This document shows positions 45,534 to 54,185 of a stretch of 64,000 nt of DNA, piece by piece. The notes below the pieces were generated by a model. That model did not search any database, was not told the DNA's origin, and saw only the letters and a program-made list of their open reading frames with translations. Both the position numbers and the translations under genes were made by a program. The first letter of the stretch is position 1; each line of letters opens with the position of its first letter. This DNA is from Chloroflexota bacterium (lineage in GTDB: Bacteria; Chloroflexota; UBA6077; JACCZL01), in assembly GCA_020850535.1 (NCBI GenBank), contig JADZEM010000166.1:1-64000 (forward strand). The letters are read 5' to 3'.

Positions 45534-45750
45534 AGGGCGATTGCATGTTCATTGGTGTCCCCGAAGCATCATGGAACGGGCGGTCGGGGACTGAAGTCCC
45601 CGCCTACAGTCACACCGTCGCTGCGCGACGGACGCCGGGCACGGACAGGGACTGGTGAGACTACAGCGTCGCGCAGCGACTGCAGGATGGTAGGCGGGGC
45701 TTTCAAGCCCCGACGCGGCGGCACGACGACATCAACATACGATTGCACTG
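45533..45750. repeat. Palindromic repeat R4 (218 bp), left half of composite element
   Basis: Begins CAGGGCGATTGCATGTT and ends CATACGATTGCACTG, like R2. It has the same nested stems (GTCGGGGACTGAAGTCCCC; GCGGGGCTTTCAAGCCCCGAC) with a different central loop. Its left edge abuts the broken vapC frame. Confidence 0.85.
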
Positions 45751-45760
45751 GTAGCAGCAT

Positions 45761-45992
45761 CAGGGCGATTGCATGTTCATTGGGGTACCCGAAGCATCAT
45801 GGAACGGGCGGTCGGGGACTGAAGTCCCCGCCTACGATCCTGCAGTCGCTTCGCGACGCCCCGGGTCTCACCGGACGACGCTGTTCCCGGCGTCCGTCGC
45901 GCAGCGACTGAATGAGTGTAGGCGGGGGTTTCAACCCCCGACTGCGCGTCTCGTCGCGCTTCGGGAACACCAGCGAACATGCAATCGCCCTG
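45761..45992. repeat. Palindromic repeat R5 (232 bp), right half of composite element
   Basis: Begins CAGGGCGATTGCATGTT after the 10-nt junction GTAGCAGCAT (45751-45760) and ends GAACATGCAATCGCCCTG. Its right third differs from R3 and resembles R6. It lies just past the stop of the minus-strand surface protein gene at 46038. Confidence 0.85.
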
Positions 45993-46037
45993 CTCTACCA
46001 CCATGTCGGGAGTGAGAATGTGCATGTCGCCCCTGGT

Positions 46038-47234
46038 CTACGCCACGCAGAACACTGTCACCGAGACGGTCGCGGTGGAGCCGCCCGGTGTCAGGGTGTA
46101 GGTGAACGTGACCGGGCCGGTCAGCAGGGTACAGTCAGGAGCGTTGAACTCGTACGTGAGCCCAGTCCCGCCGCCGGTGATGACGACCGTACCATGGGCT
46201 GGCTGCGTGACCGAGGTTATGGAGATCGGTCCACCGTCGACATCGGTGTCGTTTCCCAGGACGTCGATCGCGGTCGGCCCGGCGTCCTCCGTGACCGTGG
46301 GGCTGTCAGCGTTGGCCACCGGGTTGTCATCCACGCAGGTCACTGTGACAGACACTGTGGCGGTGGAGCCGCCCGGCACCAGGGTATAGGTGAACGTGTC
46401 CAGCATGGCGCTGGGCGGGGCGTTGCAGTAGTTGGTGTTCGGCGCGTAGCTCACGCCGGTCCCACCTCCGGTGATGGTGACTGTGCCGCTGGCGGGCTGG
46501 GTTACCGAGGCGATGGACTTCGGTCCGCTGCCGGTGTCATTGGTCAGGACGGCGACGGCGTTCGCACCGCTGTCTTCGAAGACGGTGGTGCTGTCATCGA
46601 CGGCGACGGGTGGGACCGGGGTGAGCGTTACGGTGGGCGTGCTGGTGGCGGCGGGTGTGCTGGTCACGGTCGGCGTGGCGGTCGCTGATGGCGTGGCCGC
46701 TGCGGTATCGGTGGGCGTGCTGCTCACGGTGCTGCTAGGTGTGCTGCTGACCGTTGTGGTGGTGACGGCGGTCGGCGTTGGCGTGCTGTCCGGCGTGGTT
46801 GTCGCGGTCGGTGGGCCGTCATTGGACGCATCCGAGCCTGCTGGCTGCCGAGGCTGCTCTCGCACCCGCCGAGAGCCGGTCGAGAGTCCGTCGTTCACCG
46901 TGCCCTCGCGGTCGCTCAGGTTCGAGATCGACGTGGCGACGAGGGTGCCGTCTGGCAGCACCTCGACCTCGATGCTCAGCAGGTCGTCCTGCGCGATGTC
47001 GGGCAGGCGATCCTTGATCCAGGCCAGGCTGATGACGTAGCGCATCGGCGCGCCACTGTCATCCGAGACAATCGTGAGGGCGCCGTCCGGCGAGAGCGTG
47101 GCGCCGCTGGGCTTGCCGCCATCCACGATCCCGACGAGCGTGAACCCGGCCCGCACGGTCTGGGCTTCCGGCTCGAAGATCGCCAGGGATGCCAGGAGGA
47201 GCAGCAGGAAAAGAGCGTTGAGCCGAGCGAGCAT
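46038..47234 (-). CDS. Secreted protein with two cadherin-like/VCBS repeats and Thr/Pro stalk
   Basis: 398 residues from ATG 47234, with AAAGGTG about 11 nt upstream. It has a signal peptide (LNALFLLLLLASLAIFEPEAQ), an unassigned 100-residue N-terminal domain, a Thr/Ser/Pro-rich stalk (residues 145-210, TPTPTAVTTTTV), then two about 90-residue repeats, each starting VAVDDSTTVFEDSG or VANADSPTVTEDAG and containing SVTQPASGTVTITGGGTG or its match. These look like the bacterial cadherin-like/Big repeats of cell-surface proteins. Two Cys residues per repeat are conserved. Probably a surface or adhesion protein. Confidence 0.8.
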   Translation of the reverse strand: MLARLNALFLLLLLASLAIFEPEAQTVRAGFTLVGIVDGGKPSGATLSPDGALTIVSDDSGAPMRYVISLAWIKDRLPDIAQDDLLSIEVEVLPDGTLVATSISNLSDREGTVNDGLSTGSRRVREQPRQPAGSDASNDGPPTATTTPDSTPTPTAVTTTTVSSTPSSTVSSTPTDTAAATPSATATPTVTSTPAATSTPTVTLTPVPPVAVDDSTTVFEDSGANAVAVLTNDTGSGPKSIASVTQPASGTVTITGGGTGVSYAPNTNYCNAPPSAMLDTFTYTLVPGGSTATVSVTVTCVDDNPVANADSPTVTEDAGPTAIDVLGNDTDVDGGPISITSVTQPAHGTVVITGGGTGLTYEFNAPDCTLLTGPVTFTYTLTPGGSTATVSVTVFCVA

Positions 47235-47892
47235 CGCGTGAGCAGCACCTTTGTGACAGCAATCCAGGAAGCCAGTGTTCCTCGTGTGCGCCCGCGATGC
47301 GCCGTCTCCGCGGTCGCCGGGATCGTAGCGGGCGTCTTGAGATGCTGTCAAATCCGATGCTGGGGCCGCATCCGGCGATGGGCCATCGGCGAGCGATCTT
47401 CGGAACAGGCCATGCACGTTGGTGAAGGTTCCGCCCTGCGGCTCGCATCATCGCGATGGTCGAGTTGTCGCCGGTGCGCGTGTGGCCGGGTGCGCCGGTG
47501 AGTCGATCGAGCGGCCCCGTGCCGGCCTGACCCAGCATCGATATCGTGCACAACCCCCCACCCGAGCGTCTTGTGCTGCACGCTGCAGCACCAGCGTGAC
47601 CATCCGTGTAGAATGCCGGCACCTTGCCACCCCTGGCGTGGCGGCGCGGGGTCACGGTACGCGGCGAAGGAGGCGCGCCGGGCGCTCCGCGCGGCCCTTC
47701 GTCCTGCCGACCGACCGTTCGCCCTGCCCGCGGCCAGGCCGAATGACAATCGTATCCAACCCGGCTACCCTAGCCAGACTCCGGCCGTAAGGCCCGCGCC
47801 GCTCCCTTCCCCCGTCTCGCGTGGCGCCGCTGTTCAGCCGAGCACGTCAGGCTTCGCCTGACCCCAGCCACCCCAGAGGAGCACGAGGAACG
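47235..47892. other. Intergenic region upstream of ABC cluster 2
   Basis: 658 bp between divergent genes. Open frames on both strands are Arg/Pro-rich shadows without protein-like sequence. The promoters of the surface protein (minus) and of the binding protein (plus) must lie here; one -10 candidate is at 47609. Confidence 0.45.
47609..47614 (+). promoter_or_regulatory. Candidate -10 element for ABC cluster 2
   Basis: TAGAAT, 279 nt before the binding-protein start. No convincing -35 lies upstream. Stands out in an otherwise GC-rich region. Confidence 0.25.
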
Positions 47893-49728
47893 ATGAGCAA
47901 GCACCAGCACCTCGACCGACCGGACGATGGCGTCCTCTCGCGCGGCATGAGTCGCCGCACCCTGCTGCGGGCGCTGGTTACGGGCGCGGGCGCGACGGCC
48001 CTCAGCGGCGTGCTGGCCGCGTGCGGCCAGCAGGCTGCGCCAGCCCCGGCCAAGCCCGCCGAGACGAAGCCGGCCGAGTCCAAGCCTGCCGAGGCGGCGA
48101 AGCCAGCCGCACCGGCCGCGCCAGCCGCGCCAGCGCCGACCACGGCCCCCGCGCCGGCGGCGGCTGCCAAGCCGGCCGAAGCGGCGAAGCCAGCGGCAGC
48201 CGGCGGCGCGAGCGGCGGCCAGATCAGCGTCCACTGGACCAAGCCAGTCACCTTCAACACGCTCTACTCGACGGCCGGCTCGGAGCAGGGCGTCGAGCGG
48301 CTGATGTTCGGGGCGCTGGTCCGCATCAACGATAAGCTCGAAGCGGTCCCGGACCTCGCCGAGAAGATCGACGTCTCACCAGATGCGAAGACCTACACCT
48401 TCACGCTGAAGAAGGGCATCACCTTCTCGGATGGGAAGCCGCTCACCGCCCAGGACGTGAAGTTCACGCTGGAGCGGGCCATCGACAAGCGGGCGGCGAC
48501 CTACTGGCGCGGCCGGCTGGTGGACATCGAGGGGGCGACGGAGTACGGCGACACCAAGATGGACGGCGTCTCCGGCGTCCAGGCGCCCGACGACTCGACC
48601 ATCAAGATCACGCTCCGGAAGGCCGACTCGACGTTCCTGCTCACCCTCGGCGACTTCTCCGGCCTGAGCATCCTGCCGGCCCACGTCCTCAAGGACGTTG
48701 CGCCCGATCAGCTTCAGAAGCACCCGTTCTCGCTCAACCCGAACGTCTCGGCCGGCGCATTCCAGTTCGTCAAGTATGAGACGGATCAGTACCTCGAGAT
48801 CAAGCGGAACGACAACTACACCGGCGGCCCGAAGGCGAAGCTCGACCGGATCTTCTTCAAGCTGCTGGCGGCGGACGCGGCCATCGCGCAGATGGAGCGC
48901 GGCGAGCTTGACCTGATGATCGTGCCGACCTCCGAGATGGAGCGGCTGAAGAAGGTGTCGAACGTCACCGTCGTCAGCGTGCCCAGCCCCAGCATCGACT
49001 TCCTGGCGATCAACGTCCGCAAGGACTACCTCAAGGACAAGCGGGTCCGCCAGGCCATGCTGTACGCGCTGGACCGCGAGGCCGTCGTCAAGGCGATCTA
49101 CCAGGGCGAGGCGCAGGTCGTCAACCAGACGATCATCGGCCCGGACTGGATGGGCAACCTGGAGCTGAACCCGTACAAGTTCGATCCAGGCAAGGCGAAG
49201 GAGCTGCTGAAGGCCGCCAGTTGGGACAGCGGCCGCTCGCTCCAGGCCGTCTACGTGCCCGGGACCAAGGAGCGCGACGCCTACATGCCGATCATCCAGC
49301 AGCAGTTCAAGGAGGTCGGCATCACGATGGAGATCATCCCGGCCGAGGCGACGGAGTACACCCGCCGCCGCAACGCCGGCGAGTTCGACATCGGCCAGAT
49401 CGGCGGCGGCATCTTCCGGCAGGACCCGAACGTCTCCGGCAAGTATATGGAGACCTCCAACTTCGTGCCGGTCGGCGGGAACTACGGCCACTACACCAAC
49501 ACCCGCCTGGACGAGCTGTTCCCGGCTGGCCGCGCCACGACGGATCAGGCGCAGCGGAAGAAGATCTACACCGAGGCCGCCCAGATTCTGAACGACGACG
49601 TGCCCTGGATCTACCTCTGGTCCCCGAACTCGATCTTCGCGCACAGCAAGAAGCTCGTCGGGTTCAAGCCGCCGAGCTACGCCACGCACAACATGTGGAA
49701 CGCCGACGAGTGGACGGTGGCCGGGTGA
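47893..49728 (+). CDS. ABC transporter substrate-binding lipoprotein, family 5
   Basis: 611 residues from ATG 47893 (GAGGAA upstream). The Tat signal SRRTLLRALVTGAG and lipobox LAAC are followed by an Ala/Pro/Lys linker of about 65 residues. The SBP_bac_5 domain holds FTLKKGITFSDGKPLTAQDV and VRQAMLYALDREAVVKAIYQG. It belongs to the same superfamily as the binding protein at 27581 but is shorter and clearly divergent. It leads an operon with two permeases, a PLP enzyme and two hydrolases, so its ligand may be a modified sugar or amino-sugar conjugate. Confidence 0.93.
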   Translation: MSKHQHLDRPDDGVLSRGMSRRTLLRALVTGAGATALSGVLAACGQQAAPAPAKPAETKPAESKPAEAAKPAAPAAPAAPAPTTAPAPAAAAKPAEAAKPAAAGGASGGQISVHWTKPVTFNTLYSTAGSEQGVERLMFGALVRINDKLEAVPDLAEKIDVSPDAKTYTFTLKKGITFSDGKPLTAQDVKFTLERAIDKRAATYWRGRLVDIEGATEYGDTKMDGVSGVQAPDDSTIKITLRKADSTFLLTLGDFSGLSILPAHVLKDVAPDQLQKHPFSLNPNVSAGAFQFVKYETDQYLEIKRNDNYTGGPKAKLDRIFFKLLAADAAIAQMERGELDLMIVPTSEMERLKKVSNVTVVSVPSPSIDFLAINVRKDYLKDKRVRQAMLYALDREAVVKAIYQGEAQVVNQTIIGPDWMGNLELNPYKFDPGKAKELLKAASWDSGRSLQAVYVPGTKERDAYMPIIQQQFKEVGITMEIIPAEATEYTRRRNAGEFDIGQIGGGIFRQDPNVSGKYMETSNFVPVGGNYGHYTNTRLDELFPAGRATTDQAQRKKIYTEAAQILNDDVPWIYLWSPNSIFAHSKKLVGFKPPSYATHNMWNADEWTVAG

Positions 49729-49789
49729 TCGGAGTCGGCCAGGGGGCGGGGCGTACCCGTCCCCGCGCGGGCTCGGAGCGGCCTGACTG

Positions 49790-50752
49790 ATGGGACAGTA
49801 TCTGCTGCAACGGCTCATGGTCAGTGTGCCGGTCCTGCTGGGCATCACGCTGGTGGTCTACGTGGTCATCAGCCTGGCGCCCGGCGATCCGGTGGACGCG
49901 CTCGTCAATCCAGAGCAGGTGGCCGCCCTCGGGCCGGAGTTCCTGGCGCAGCAGCGCGAGGCATTGGGGCTGAACCAGCCGATCCTGGTGCGGTACGGCA
50001 TCTGGCTCAAGGAGGCCGTCCAGGGCAACCTGGGCTTCTCGTTCCAGGACCGCCAGCCGATCTCCACCAAGATCGGCGAGCGCCTCTGGCCGACCCTCCG
50101 GCTGATGCTGACCGCCCAGCTCATCGCCATCATCATCGCGATCCCCGTCGGGGTGATGTCGGCGCTGCGGCAGTACTCGCTGCTGGACTACGGCGCGACG
50201 GTCCTCGGGTTCGCGGCGATCTCGGTGCCGTCGTTCTTCCTGTCGCTCGGAGGCATCTACCTGTTCGCGTTGAAGCTGCCAATCCTGCCGGCCGGCGGCA
50301 TGGTGACCGTCGGGCAGGATCCCACCCTTGCCGATGCGCTCTGGCACCTGATCCTGCCGGCCTTCGTGCTGGGGCTGGCCGAGGCCGCGCCGCTGATCCG
50401 CTACACCCGCTCGAGCATGCTGGAGGTGATCCGGCAGGACTACGTCCGTACCGCCCACGCCAAGGGCCTCCGCGAGCGGACCGTCATCTACCAGCACGCG
50501 TTGCGGAATGCCCTGATCCCGCTGGTGACGGTCATCGCCCTGAACCTGCCGCGCCTGCTGGGTGGGACGGTCATCGTCGAGGCGATCTTCGCGTGGCCGG
50601 GCATGGGGACGCTGGCGATCACGGCGGTCCGCGCCCGCGACTACCCGGTCATCATGGCGATCAACCTGATCAGCGCCGTGACCATCCTGATGAGCAATCT
50701 GCTTGCGGACCTGATCTACGCGCTGATCGATCCGCGCATCAAGTACTCATGA
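49790..50752 (+). CDS. ABC transporter permease, DppB/OppB type
   Basis: 320 residues, six helices. The N-terminal signature is QYLLQRLMVSVPVLLGITLV and the periplasmic loop reads QREALGLNQPILVRYGIWL. The EAA loop is RTAHAKGLRERTVIYQHAL. It ends ALIDPRIKYS, as in the DppB family. It follows the binding protein gene after 61 bp and is followed by its partner permease after 52 bp. Confidence 0.94.
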   Translation: MGQYLLQRLMVSVPVLLGITLVVYVVISLAPGDPVDALVNPEQVAALGPEFLAQQREALGLNQPILVRYGIWLKEAVQGNLGFSFQDRQPISTKIGERLWPTLRLMLTAQLIAIIIAIPVGVMSALRQYSLLDYGATVLGFAAISVPSFFLSLGGIYLFALKLPILPAGGMVTVGQDPTLADALWHLILPAFVLGLAEAAPLIRYTRSSMLEVIRQDYVRTAHAKGLRERTVIYQHALRNALIPLVTVIALNLPRLLGGTVIVEAIFAWPGMGTLAITAVRARDYPVIMAINLISAVTILMSNLLADLIYALIDPRIKYS

Positions 50753-50804
50753 CCACTTCAAGCCGGCTCATGGTTCAACTCACCAGCGTGAGGCGAGTGA
50801 GAAC

Positions 50805-51734
50805 ATGACGGATTCGAGCATCTCGGTGCGGCAGCAGCCCGGTGCGGGTGCTGCTGCACCCGTCAACGGCGTGCCGACGCCCGGTGTCCGACGCCGGCCC
50901 GGTGTCTGGCAGCGGTTCCGCCGGCACCGTGTGGCGCTGGCCGGCGCGATGATCCTGCTGCTGCTGACGATCCTGGCCGTTGCCGCGCCCGTGTTCTCGC
51001 TCGGCAACGATCCGTATAAGGTAGACATCAGCTCGTATCGCCAGGGGCCGAGCGCGGCGCACGTCCTCGGGACGGACTCCTCCGGGCGCGACGTGCTCAG
51101 CCGGCTGCTGCACGCCGGGCAGGTCTCACTGTCCGTCGGGGTGGTGGCGGTCGCCATCTACACCGTCATCGGCGTGCTGCTCGGATCGATCTCCGGCTTC
51201 TACGGCGGGCTGACCGACTCGATCGTCATGCGCCTCGCGGACGTGGTGCTCTCGTTCCCCTCGCTGATCCTGATCATCACCGTCGTCTCGGTGCTCGGCC
51301 CGAGCATCTACAACATCATGCTGGTGATCGGCTTACTGGGGTGGCCGCCCATCGCCCGGATCGTGCGGGCGCTGTTCCTCTCCCTGCGCGAGCGCGAGTT
51401 CGTGCTGGCGAGCCGGACCATCGGCGTCCCGAACAGCCGGATCATCTTCCGGCACATCCTGCCGAACGCGGTGGCCCCGGTGATCGTCGCGGCGACGTTC
51501 GGCATGGCGAACGCAATCCTGTTGGAGGCCGGTCTCAGCTTCCTGGGGCTGGGCGTGCAGCCGCCGACGCCCAGTTGGGGCAACATGCTGACGGACGCAC
51601 AGTCCTTGACGGTGCTGGAGTCGATGCCGTGGCTGTGGATCCCGCCGGGCACGATGATCGCGCTGGCCGTGCTCTCGATCAACTTCATCGGGGACGGGCT
51701 GCGCGACGCGCTGGACCCGCAGCACGTCCGGTGA
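50805..51734 (+). CDS. ABC transporter permease, DppC/OppC type
   Basis: 309 residues from ATG 50805. A cytoplasmic tail precedes helix 1. HVLGTDSSGRDVLSRLLHAG is the DppC marker. The EAA loop is VLASRTIGVPNSRIIFRHI, then LPNAVAPVIVAATF. The C-terminus INFIGDGLRDALDPQHVR is typical. With the preceding permease it forms the membrane pore; again no ATPase gene is nearby, so a shared ATPase encoded elsewhere is needed. Confidence 0.94.
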   Translation: MTDSSISVRQQPGAGAAAPVNGVPTPGVRRRPGVWQRFRRHRVALAGAMILLLLTILAVAAPVFSLGNDPYKVDISSYRQGPSAAHVLGTDSSGRDVLSRLLHAGQVSLSVGVVAVAIYTVIGVLLGSISGFYGGLTDSIVMRLADVVLSFPSLILIITVVSVLGPSIYNIMLVIGLLGWPPIARIVRALFLSLREREFVLASRTIGVPNSRIIFRHILPNAVAPVIVAATFGMANAILLEAGLSFLGLGVQPPTPSWGNMLTDAQSLTVLESMPWLWIPPGTMIALAVLSINFIGDGLRDALDPQHVR

Positions 51735-51790
51735 GGTCTTCTTCAGTCTCGCAACCTGATACTGACACAGCAATCGGAAGGGGGAGCAAC

Positions 51791-52948
51791 GTGGCTGACA
51801 TCTATCGGCGTCTCGGGTTGCGCCCGATCATCAACGCCCGAGGCACGCACACCCGGCTGGGCGGCACGCTGATGCGCACCGACGTCGTCGAAGCGATGCA
51901 GGCGGCGGCCGGCGCCTACGTGGTGCTGGATGAGCTGCAGGACAAGGCCAGCGAGGTCATCGCGCGGGCGACAGGCGCCGAGGCCGGGCTGGTGGTCGGC
52001 GGCGCGGAGGCCGGCCTGCTGATCGGGACGGCGGCGATCCTGGCCGGCACGGACCCGGCGAAGATCGCGCGGTTGCCGGATACCACGGGCATGAAGCACG
52101 AGGCGATCATGCACCGGGCGCACCGCAACGGCTACGACCACGGTGTGCGGGCGGCCGGCGCCACCATTGTGGACATCGGGTACGGCGGCTCGGCGCTGCC
52201 GTATCAACTGGAGTCCGCCATCAACGAGCGGACGGCGCTGGTCGTGTACCTGATGTCGCCGTGGGCCGGGCAGGGCGCGCTGCCGCTCAAGAGGACGTGC
52301 GAGATCGCGCATGCCCACGATGTCCCGGTCCTGGTGGACGCCGCCGCGATGCTGCCGCCCGCCGAGAACCTGAACACGTACATCGGCGAGGGCGCGGACC
52401 TCGTGACGTACAGCGGCGGCAAGGGCCTGATGGGGCCGCAGTCGTCCGGCATCCTGGCGGGCCGGGCCGACCTGATCCGCGCGGCCCGGTTGAACGGCAG
52501 CCCGTATCACAGCGTCGGGCGGGCGGCGAAGGCGGCCAAGGAGGACATCGTCGGGCTGATCGTCGCCATCGAGAACTACCTGGCGCGCGATCACGCCGCC
52601 GACATGGCCGGCTGGCAGGCGCAAGCCGAGTACATGCTGGAGCGGCTGAACGATTTCCCCGGCGTCACCTCGTCGTACATCTACGACGGCCGCGAGCACC
52701 CGGTCCCGCGCGTCGAGCTGATCTTCACGCCGGAGAGCGGCATCGACGCGCACCGGCTGGTGCTCGACATGGAGGAGCACGACCCGCGCATCTTCCTGTT
52801 CGAGCCGACGGGGCCGACGGCGAAGCCGAACAGCATCTGCATCAACACCCAGACGATGCAGCCCGGCGAAGAGCGGATCGTGGCAGACTCGCTGCGGGGG
52901 GCGATCCTGGCGCGGCTGCCGCAGGCGATCGCCGTGGCGAGCACGTAG
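51791..52948 (+). CDS. SelA-like PLP-dependent enzyme
   Basis: 385 residues from GTG 51791, with GGGGGAGC upstream. It has LRPIINARGTHTRLGGTLM, the N-terminal signature of the selenocysteine synthase-like (COG1921) family, and the PLP lysine in TYSGGKGLMGPQSSG (Lys211), with VLVDAAAMLPP contributing the cofactor Asp. True SelA is longer and has a tRNA-binding N-terminal domain, which is missing. Relatives act on D-glucosaminate-6-phosphate and other amino acids (lyase or aldolase steps). It is encoded 56 bp after the transporter, so it probably works on the imported substrate. Confidence 0.86.
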   Translation: MADIYRRLGLRPIINARGTHTRLGGTLMRTDVVEAMQAAAGAYVVLDELQDKASEVIARATGAEAGLVVGGAEAGLLIGTAAILAGTDPAKIARLPDTTGMKHEAIMHRAHRNGYDHGVRAAGATIVDIGYGGSALPYQLESAINERTALVVYLMSPWAGQGALPLKRTCEIAHAHDVPVLVDAAAMLPPAENLNTYIGEGADLVTYSGGKGLMGPQSSGILAGRADLIRAARLNGSPYHSVGRAAKAAKEDIVGLIVAIENYLARDHAADMAGWQAQAEYMLERLNDFPGVTSSYIYDGREHPVPRVELIFTPESGIDAHRLVLDMEEHDPRIFLFEPTGPTAKPNSICINTQTMQPGEERIVADSLRGAILARLPQAIAVAST

Positions 52949-53041
52949 CAAAGATCGCGCTCCCCCTGAATCGGGCGGTCACCTGCGAAGGGACAACACC
53001 ACACCTCCGCCATCTCAACCGCGGGGACCACCGACCCTCCA

Positions 53042-53161
53042 CCGTCATCCCGAGCAGAGTGAGCTTGCGAACGAAGTCGAGGGATCTTCTTCTTCTTCGT
53101 GCGAGCAGACTGAGGAAGATCCCTCCGCTTCGCTCGTTCCTCGCCGCGGTCGGGATGACGG
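53042..53161. repeat. Palindromic element with 12-bp outer and 11-bp inner stems
   Basis: CCGTCATCCCGA (53042-53053) pairs with 53150-53161, and GAGGGATCTTC (53079-53089) pairs with 53115-53125. It belongs to the TCATCC-type intergenic palindromes seen at 36061 and 55213, with different interior. It lies between the PLP enzyme and the first hydrolase. Confidence 0.7.
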
Positions 53162-53202
53162 GCACTTCGTTGCGTCATCGCTACAGCAGAAGGGATCAAC
53201 CT

Positions 53203-54177
53203 ATGGCAGCTGCGCGGAAACCGGCGGACCAGTTCGGCACGTCCGTGGTGCGCCCACCCGACTTTGACGACTTCTGGGCGGCCATCATGGCCGAGGCCAA
53301 CGCACTCCCGCTCAACCCGTCGATGGAGCACATCCCGATGCGCTCCACCGACGAGGTTGACGTCTACGAGATCGGGTACGACAGCCTGGATGGGCTGCGG
53401 ATCGCCGGGTGGTACTGCCGCCCGAAGGAAGGCTACATCGCGCCGCCGTATCCGGCGCTGCTGATCGTCCCGGGCTACGTCTCCGAGCCGACGCTGCCGA
53501 AGTCCTGGGCCAAGATGGGGTACGCGGCGGTCGGCGTCGCGCCGCGCGGCAAGCTGCGCTCGAATCGACACTTCAACCCCGGCTACCCGGGGCTGCTGGT
53601 CAACAACATCGTGGACCGTCACACCTACAGCTACCGGGGATTCTACGTGGACGCCTGCCGGGCGGTGGACTTCGTGCTGACGCGGCCCGAGGTCGACCCC
53701 GCGCGGATCGGCGTGCACGGCAGCAGCCAGGGCGGCGCGCTGACGATCACCACGGCAGCGCTGCGGCGGGACGTCATCACCTGCGGCGCGGCCGGCGCGC
53801 CGTACCTGTGCGGGTTCATGGACGCCGCCAGTCTGACCAACTCCTGGCCGTACCAGGAGATGAACGACTACCTGCGTCTGTATCCCGACCGCGAGCAGCA
53901 GATGCGCGACACGGTCGCCTACTTTGACGGGATCAACTTCGCGCCGTGGATCACCGCCCCGATGATGGTCTACATCGGCCTCAACGACGATGTCTGCCCG
54001 CCGGAGACCGGCTACGCGCTCAAGAACGCCCTGACCTGCCCGCTGGAGTTCCACGCCCAGCCGCGCTCGGCCCACGACGCCGGCCGCCACTGGGTCATGC
54101 CGAAGGTCGAGGCGTTCCTGGCGAAGCACCTGAAGCCCGCGCCAACCTCGCGCCACGCGCAGCCGACGGTCGGATAG
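53203..54177 (+). CDS. Alpha/beta hydrolase, acetyl xylan esterase (AXE1)-like
   Basis: 324 residues from ATG 53203, with AGAAGGG upstream. Family features: DFDDFWAAIMAEANALPLN at the N-terminus, the oxyanion region YPALLIVPGYV, nucleophile elbow GVHGSSQGG (Ser175), acid VYIGLNDDVCPP and base SAHDAGRHW. There is no signal peptide, so it is cytosolic, like the cephalosporin-C deacetylase group. It probably removes acetyl groups from imported acetylated oligosaccharides. A homologue follows after 8 bp. Confidence 0.9.
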   Translation: MAAARKPADQFGTSVVRPPDFDDFWAAIMAEANALPLNPSMEHIPMRSTDEVDVYEIGYDSLDGLRIAGWYCRPKEGYIAPPYPALLIVPGYVSEPTLPKSWAKMGYAAVGVAPRGKLRSNRHFNPGYPGLLVNNIVDRHTYSYRGFYVDACRAVDFVLTRPEVDPARIGVHGSSQGGALTITTAALRRDVITCGAAGAPYLCGFMDAASLTNSWPYQEMNDYLRLYPDREQQMRDTVAYFDGINFAPWITAPMMVYIGLNDDVCPPETGYALKNALTCPLEFHAQPRSAHDAGRHWVMPKVEAFLAKHLKPAPTSRHAQPTVG

Positions 54178-54185
54178 GAGAGGCG

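Noticed and set aside
51791-52948. Genuine selenocysteine synthase (selA)
   Set aside because: Too short, no N-terminal tRNA-binding domain, no selB or selC nearby, and located in a catabolic operon.
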